This document shows positions 60,664 to 64,000 of a stretch of DNA of 64,000 bases, piece by piece. Made by a program: the position numbers and the translations under genes. The notes beneath the pieces were generated by a model, which had not been told where the DNA came from, did not search any database, and saw nothing but the letters and a program-made list of their open reading frames with translations. Each line of letters opens with the position of its first letter. The stretch's first letter is position 1. Origin of the DNA: Motacilla alba alba. Taxonomy: Eukaryota > Chordata > Aves > Passeriformes > Motacillidae. The stretch spans positions 112,067,966-112,131,965 of the forward strand of contig NC_052018.1 of assembly GCF_015832195.1 (NCBI RefSeq), read 5' to 3'.

Positions 60664-61261
60664 GATGTGTGTGTTAGTGCAGGGGAGCAGCCAGCTCTTT
60701 GCACTGCTCGCTTACCTTGCGTTTTCAGCACCTCAGCTTGGCCCTGACTGCCTCCAATTCTGACAGCCAATTCCTGACCTTTCACTCTCTTATGATCACT
60801 GCTGGTTTGTGCAAGAAACTCAGTCTCCTTTCTTGTCCAAAAATTTTAAGCAAATACTGTTGTTAGTATGATTGCCTCTGCAGTATTGGCTTCTAGGAAC
60901 CAAGAAAAACCTCACATGGCCACTGTGTACAGTTACATCATCTCAACATCAGAGCTGCCAACTCTCAGTCTTTGCTGGAGAGTCATTATTTCTGCTTTAA
61001 AGAGATGGAGTCACCTCATGAGCTTCTGGAGAAAGCCCACAGCTGCCTGCCTGCCATACCGACAGAATGAAGTGGTCAGATGGGACTCGGGTTGATTAAT
61101 GCTTCAATACAGAAGCACCTGTGCTCATGGCAAGAGATCAGGTCCTCTCCACTGGAGCAGATCCTAAATCTGAGCTACTCTTCTGGGTCCTTTTAAAGTG
61201 GTAGGCTGAGAATGGAAAAGAGTAACTGTTGTTCACAGCTAATCTGAAATGTGTTGGGATT

Positions 61262-61276
61262 AAAAAAAAAAAAAAA
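61262..61276. repeat. A homopolymer, 15 bp
   Basis: Fifteen uninterrupted A residues after TGTTGGGATT. No retrotransposed body is recognised to the left. Confidence 0.85.
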
Positions 61277-64000
61277 GAAATCTGGCATCAGTTCAAGCTT
61301 CATTTTCAACTGAAACAAATCTAAATGTAATTGAAAACAAGAACATGCATAGAAATTACCAACCTGATTCTTATTTACACTGCAGACTCTTTGCACCTCT
61401 CCAGCAATGTGAAAGGTCTTGGAGCATGGTTCAGTTGTTTTTGCACTTTCATGATGGGCCTGTTTGACATGGAGCTCAGAAATATTTATAGGAGTGCAGG
61501 ATTTGCCTTTCAGAGCAGTGGAAAGTCAGCACCGTGTGACTGCTGGGCACCGTGCTTTGACTTATTTAGGGTATCCAGCTGGACTGTTGAGGGGACAATT
61601 AGGGTCTGGACAAGGGTTGGCCAGAGGTTCAGTAATGAAATGTGAGGTGCCTCATCAGCAGGTCATTTGTGTGAATCAAGGAGGCTTCAGATGTTGGCTG
61701 GAAGCAAAGTGGCCTTTCAAGCCCAGGTAAAAGCAAATGGTCTCTGGGCTGTGTCCTCAGCCAGATGATCTCATCCCAACTGGCAGCATTTGACAGCTCC
61801 ACCCTTGTTCGATGCTGTAGCTCTCACTGAGGAACCTAAAGGTGCTACAAGATAATGAAGTACCCTCGTGTCCTTATGGGAGAAGAACTGCAGGTCAAGG
61901 TACTCAGCATCCCGAGTGGGACAGTGCATGGAAAAGCTTCCTTTGCTGTTGCCTGCTCTATGCCCATTCTGAGGACAAGCAGGCACCACGAGGCTCCTGG
62001 GTGATTGAATGCTTCTTCTGCTGAAAGCTTTTAATTGGCTTAACCTTTACTAAAGGAATGGTAGAAAATGGAGAGGCAAAACGAGAAAGTGAAGGAGTGG
62101 TCAGGGAGAAACACAGTCGTCATGAAGCCAGCAGGAGAAGAAGGGATTGATTATGTAGCTGCAAGAGGGCCCTGCCAACGTGCAGTGCAAGGGGAAGAAC
62201 CCGAGCTGGTGACAGCCCTTTCTTGGGGCCTGTGTGTAAGGAAGGTGCTTTATGCAAGGGGAGTTTCCTTCTCCTGCTGTGCCAGCCCTGCTCTGCAGCC
62301 CACACTGTGGTTCTGCCATGGCTCCAGTTCCCTCAGTCAGCTGCCTCCCACTGCCTGGGACACAAACAGTTCCTTAGTGTTCTGATTACAGCAGAATAAA
62401 CCAGGCCTGCATCTGCCATACATTTCTTTTTCCATGTTTTGTCAGTTGTCATGGGCTTTCTTAACACATGAACTTACAGGAGAATTTAACTTTCCAGTTT
62501 TAAATGAATGTAGAGAAAAACCTGGAAACCACCAGATGTTTTAAAACTTACTCAGAATGAAATAAAAAGACACCAAGTCAATGTCTTAAAAAGTCCTGAG
62601 CACTATTTGAGGAATGTTGGAGAGGAAAAAAGATGGAGATGTTCAGATTATTGCCAACACAAAGTACTTGATGCCATTATGCAACATCTAACACAGCAGA
62701 GCCTTGCTCAAGTGATTTTTCACATTTTTGCTTCACTTTTCTACTGCAGCACCAATATTTGAATTAATGCAGCACAGAGGAGGTCAAAAGCAAGAACAAG
62801 TTCATACCTTCTGGCCAAGCCAAGAATATTTTCAAGCTCTCCCCTCCCCAAAGGAGCCAAACCACTAGCAAATCACAGCTTCAAAAATGTTTGACTAAAG
62901 CAACGGTTTTATGAATCAATATTAAAAATAGACCTCAAGAATTGGACTTAAAAAGAATTAATCCTGCTGCCCCAAATTTCCTGTCACCCTTGGATGTTGG
63001 ATTAAATTTTGATATGAAATGTATTTTCCTGAATTGGAATTTGTCCTTAAATTACTTATGAACAATGAACTCTTTCAAGAAAAATAACTACTTCCTTATC
63101 ACAAGAATTAATGCTGTGGTTTTACTAAGTGAGTTTCCATAGCTTATCGAATCCTTTCGTTCCTCTTAGTTGGAGGGGAACTGAAGAATGTCTATCAGTT
63201 AATTCTCTTCAATTTCATGATTTTAAATCAGGTAATATTCCACATTTTACTTTGTTCAAAGTGGCTACAGGCCACTATTCATTCTTGTTCTCCCTTGTAA
63301 TATCTTTAACCCAGAGAAACTCAGTCTCTTTTTTTCACTCATTTTCCAGCTGCTTTGACTATGGAACCGTATTAACGCCAGGCCATGTGTATCTATGTTT
63401 TTGCAGCCAGTTTGGCTCTGCAGGATCCCAGCGTGGTTTGTGTTTGCCACTGAAGCACTGCCACCTGTGGGTGAATCCCATCCCCGATTCCCCACGGCAG
63501 GGGGAGCGGGAGGAGAAGATTCTGAGACAGTGATAAAAATGCCTGTTCTGCACCATTTCAAAGCTCAGTCATCCTTACTTGGGAGTGTCAAATTAGTTTT
63601 GTGTGCAAAAGGGACATTTCAACCCTTTGGCCCTCGGGCTGATGCTGCATTAGTGCTAATAAGATCAGTTCAGGCCATAGAGCATGAAAGAGTGGTGTAG
63701 CAGACTGTCTAGATGGGAGCTGCCACCAGTGGCCTTGGCTTCTGGCATGCCTTGAAGGTCAGGGCTCGGTGGCCCTTTCATATGGACACAGCGCATTACC
63801 TGTGTTCCTGGTGGTGCCTTGCAGCAGACAGAGCTTGGGTCTGGGACCTTGTCACAAGAGCTCCAGGTAATTTCTGCAGTGCTGGTAAGAAGAGAAATGG
63901 TTCCTGAGCACAAACCCAATGGCGTTCAACAGAACTTTGAATCTTTTCTTTGGTGAGCTCTGGAAGTTCTCCCAAGCCCTGACTCCCAAATAACAATAAA

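Larger units (their letters stand above)
58171..64000. other. Gene-free stretch to the window end
   Basis: No gene is supported. It contains a possible ancient tail at 59172-59236, a perfect 12-bp inverted repeat (60546-60557 and 60607-60618), a TATAAA word at 60658-60663, an A15 run at 61262-61276 and ordinary unique-looking sequence. Frames of 105 codons (62068-62385), 104 codons (61331-61645) and 134 codons (63129-63533) match nothing I know. Confidence 0.58.

Overview
The window looks like non-coding nuclear DNA from a bird. The evidence is at least five degraded CR1 LINE 3' ends with the avian-type terminus (a short run of the ATTCTATG motif next to a CCAAACCATTC block), no L1, Alu or B-element families, moderate GC content, and scattered short microsatellites. 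I recognise no chromosome, locus or species marker. I cannot tell whether this is an intergenic desert or a large intron.

I found no protein-coding exon, rRNA or tRNA gene that I can support. All long open frames either lie in a GC-rich minisatellite or are isolated frames of 100-190 codons without recognisable domains. Several of the longest begin at GTG or TTG rather than ATG, so they cannot be read as eukaryotic genes at those starts.

Layout. Positions 1-11,500 are unique-looking sequence with a compact cluster of TCF/LEF-type cores near 625-751. A CR1 tail on the + strand lies near 11,500-11,650. Minus-oriented CR1 tails lie near 14,506-14,746, 20,979-21,216 and 31,227-31,686, and a plus-oriented one near 57,909-58,170. 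Stretches at 18.2-18.8, 19.7-20.2, 29.65-29.96 and 38.3-38.8 kb are repeat-poor and rich in homeodomain, POU/SOX or MEF2-like words, so they are candidate conserved regulatory elements. Simple repeats include a GGGA/GGAA tract (30.45 kb), a CTAT tract (32.77 kb), an AC tract (43.44 kb), a GATGA tract (55.46 kb) and A-rich tracts (55.88 and 61.26 kb). Several ancient MIR-like and L3/CR1-like scraps are suggested at low confidence.

The most distinctive structure is a CpG- and G-rich minisatellite at 41,868-42,770. It has about 32 units of roughly 28-30 bp, AT-richer divergent units at both edges and a homogenised GC-rich core, including a 60-bp dimer repeated with one mismatch. A second object worth checking is a 270-bp segment at 50,826-51,095. 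It has TG/CA ends, a TATATAAA box and an AATAAA signal, like a small solo LTR.

No genes work together here in any way I can demonstrate. I see no evidence of a new multi-gene system. The interest lies in repeat structure and possible cis-regulatory DNA.
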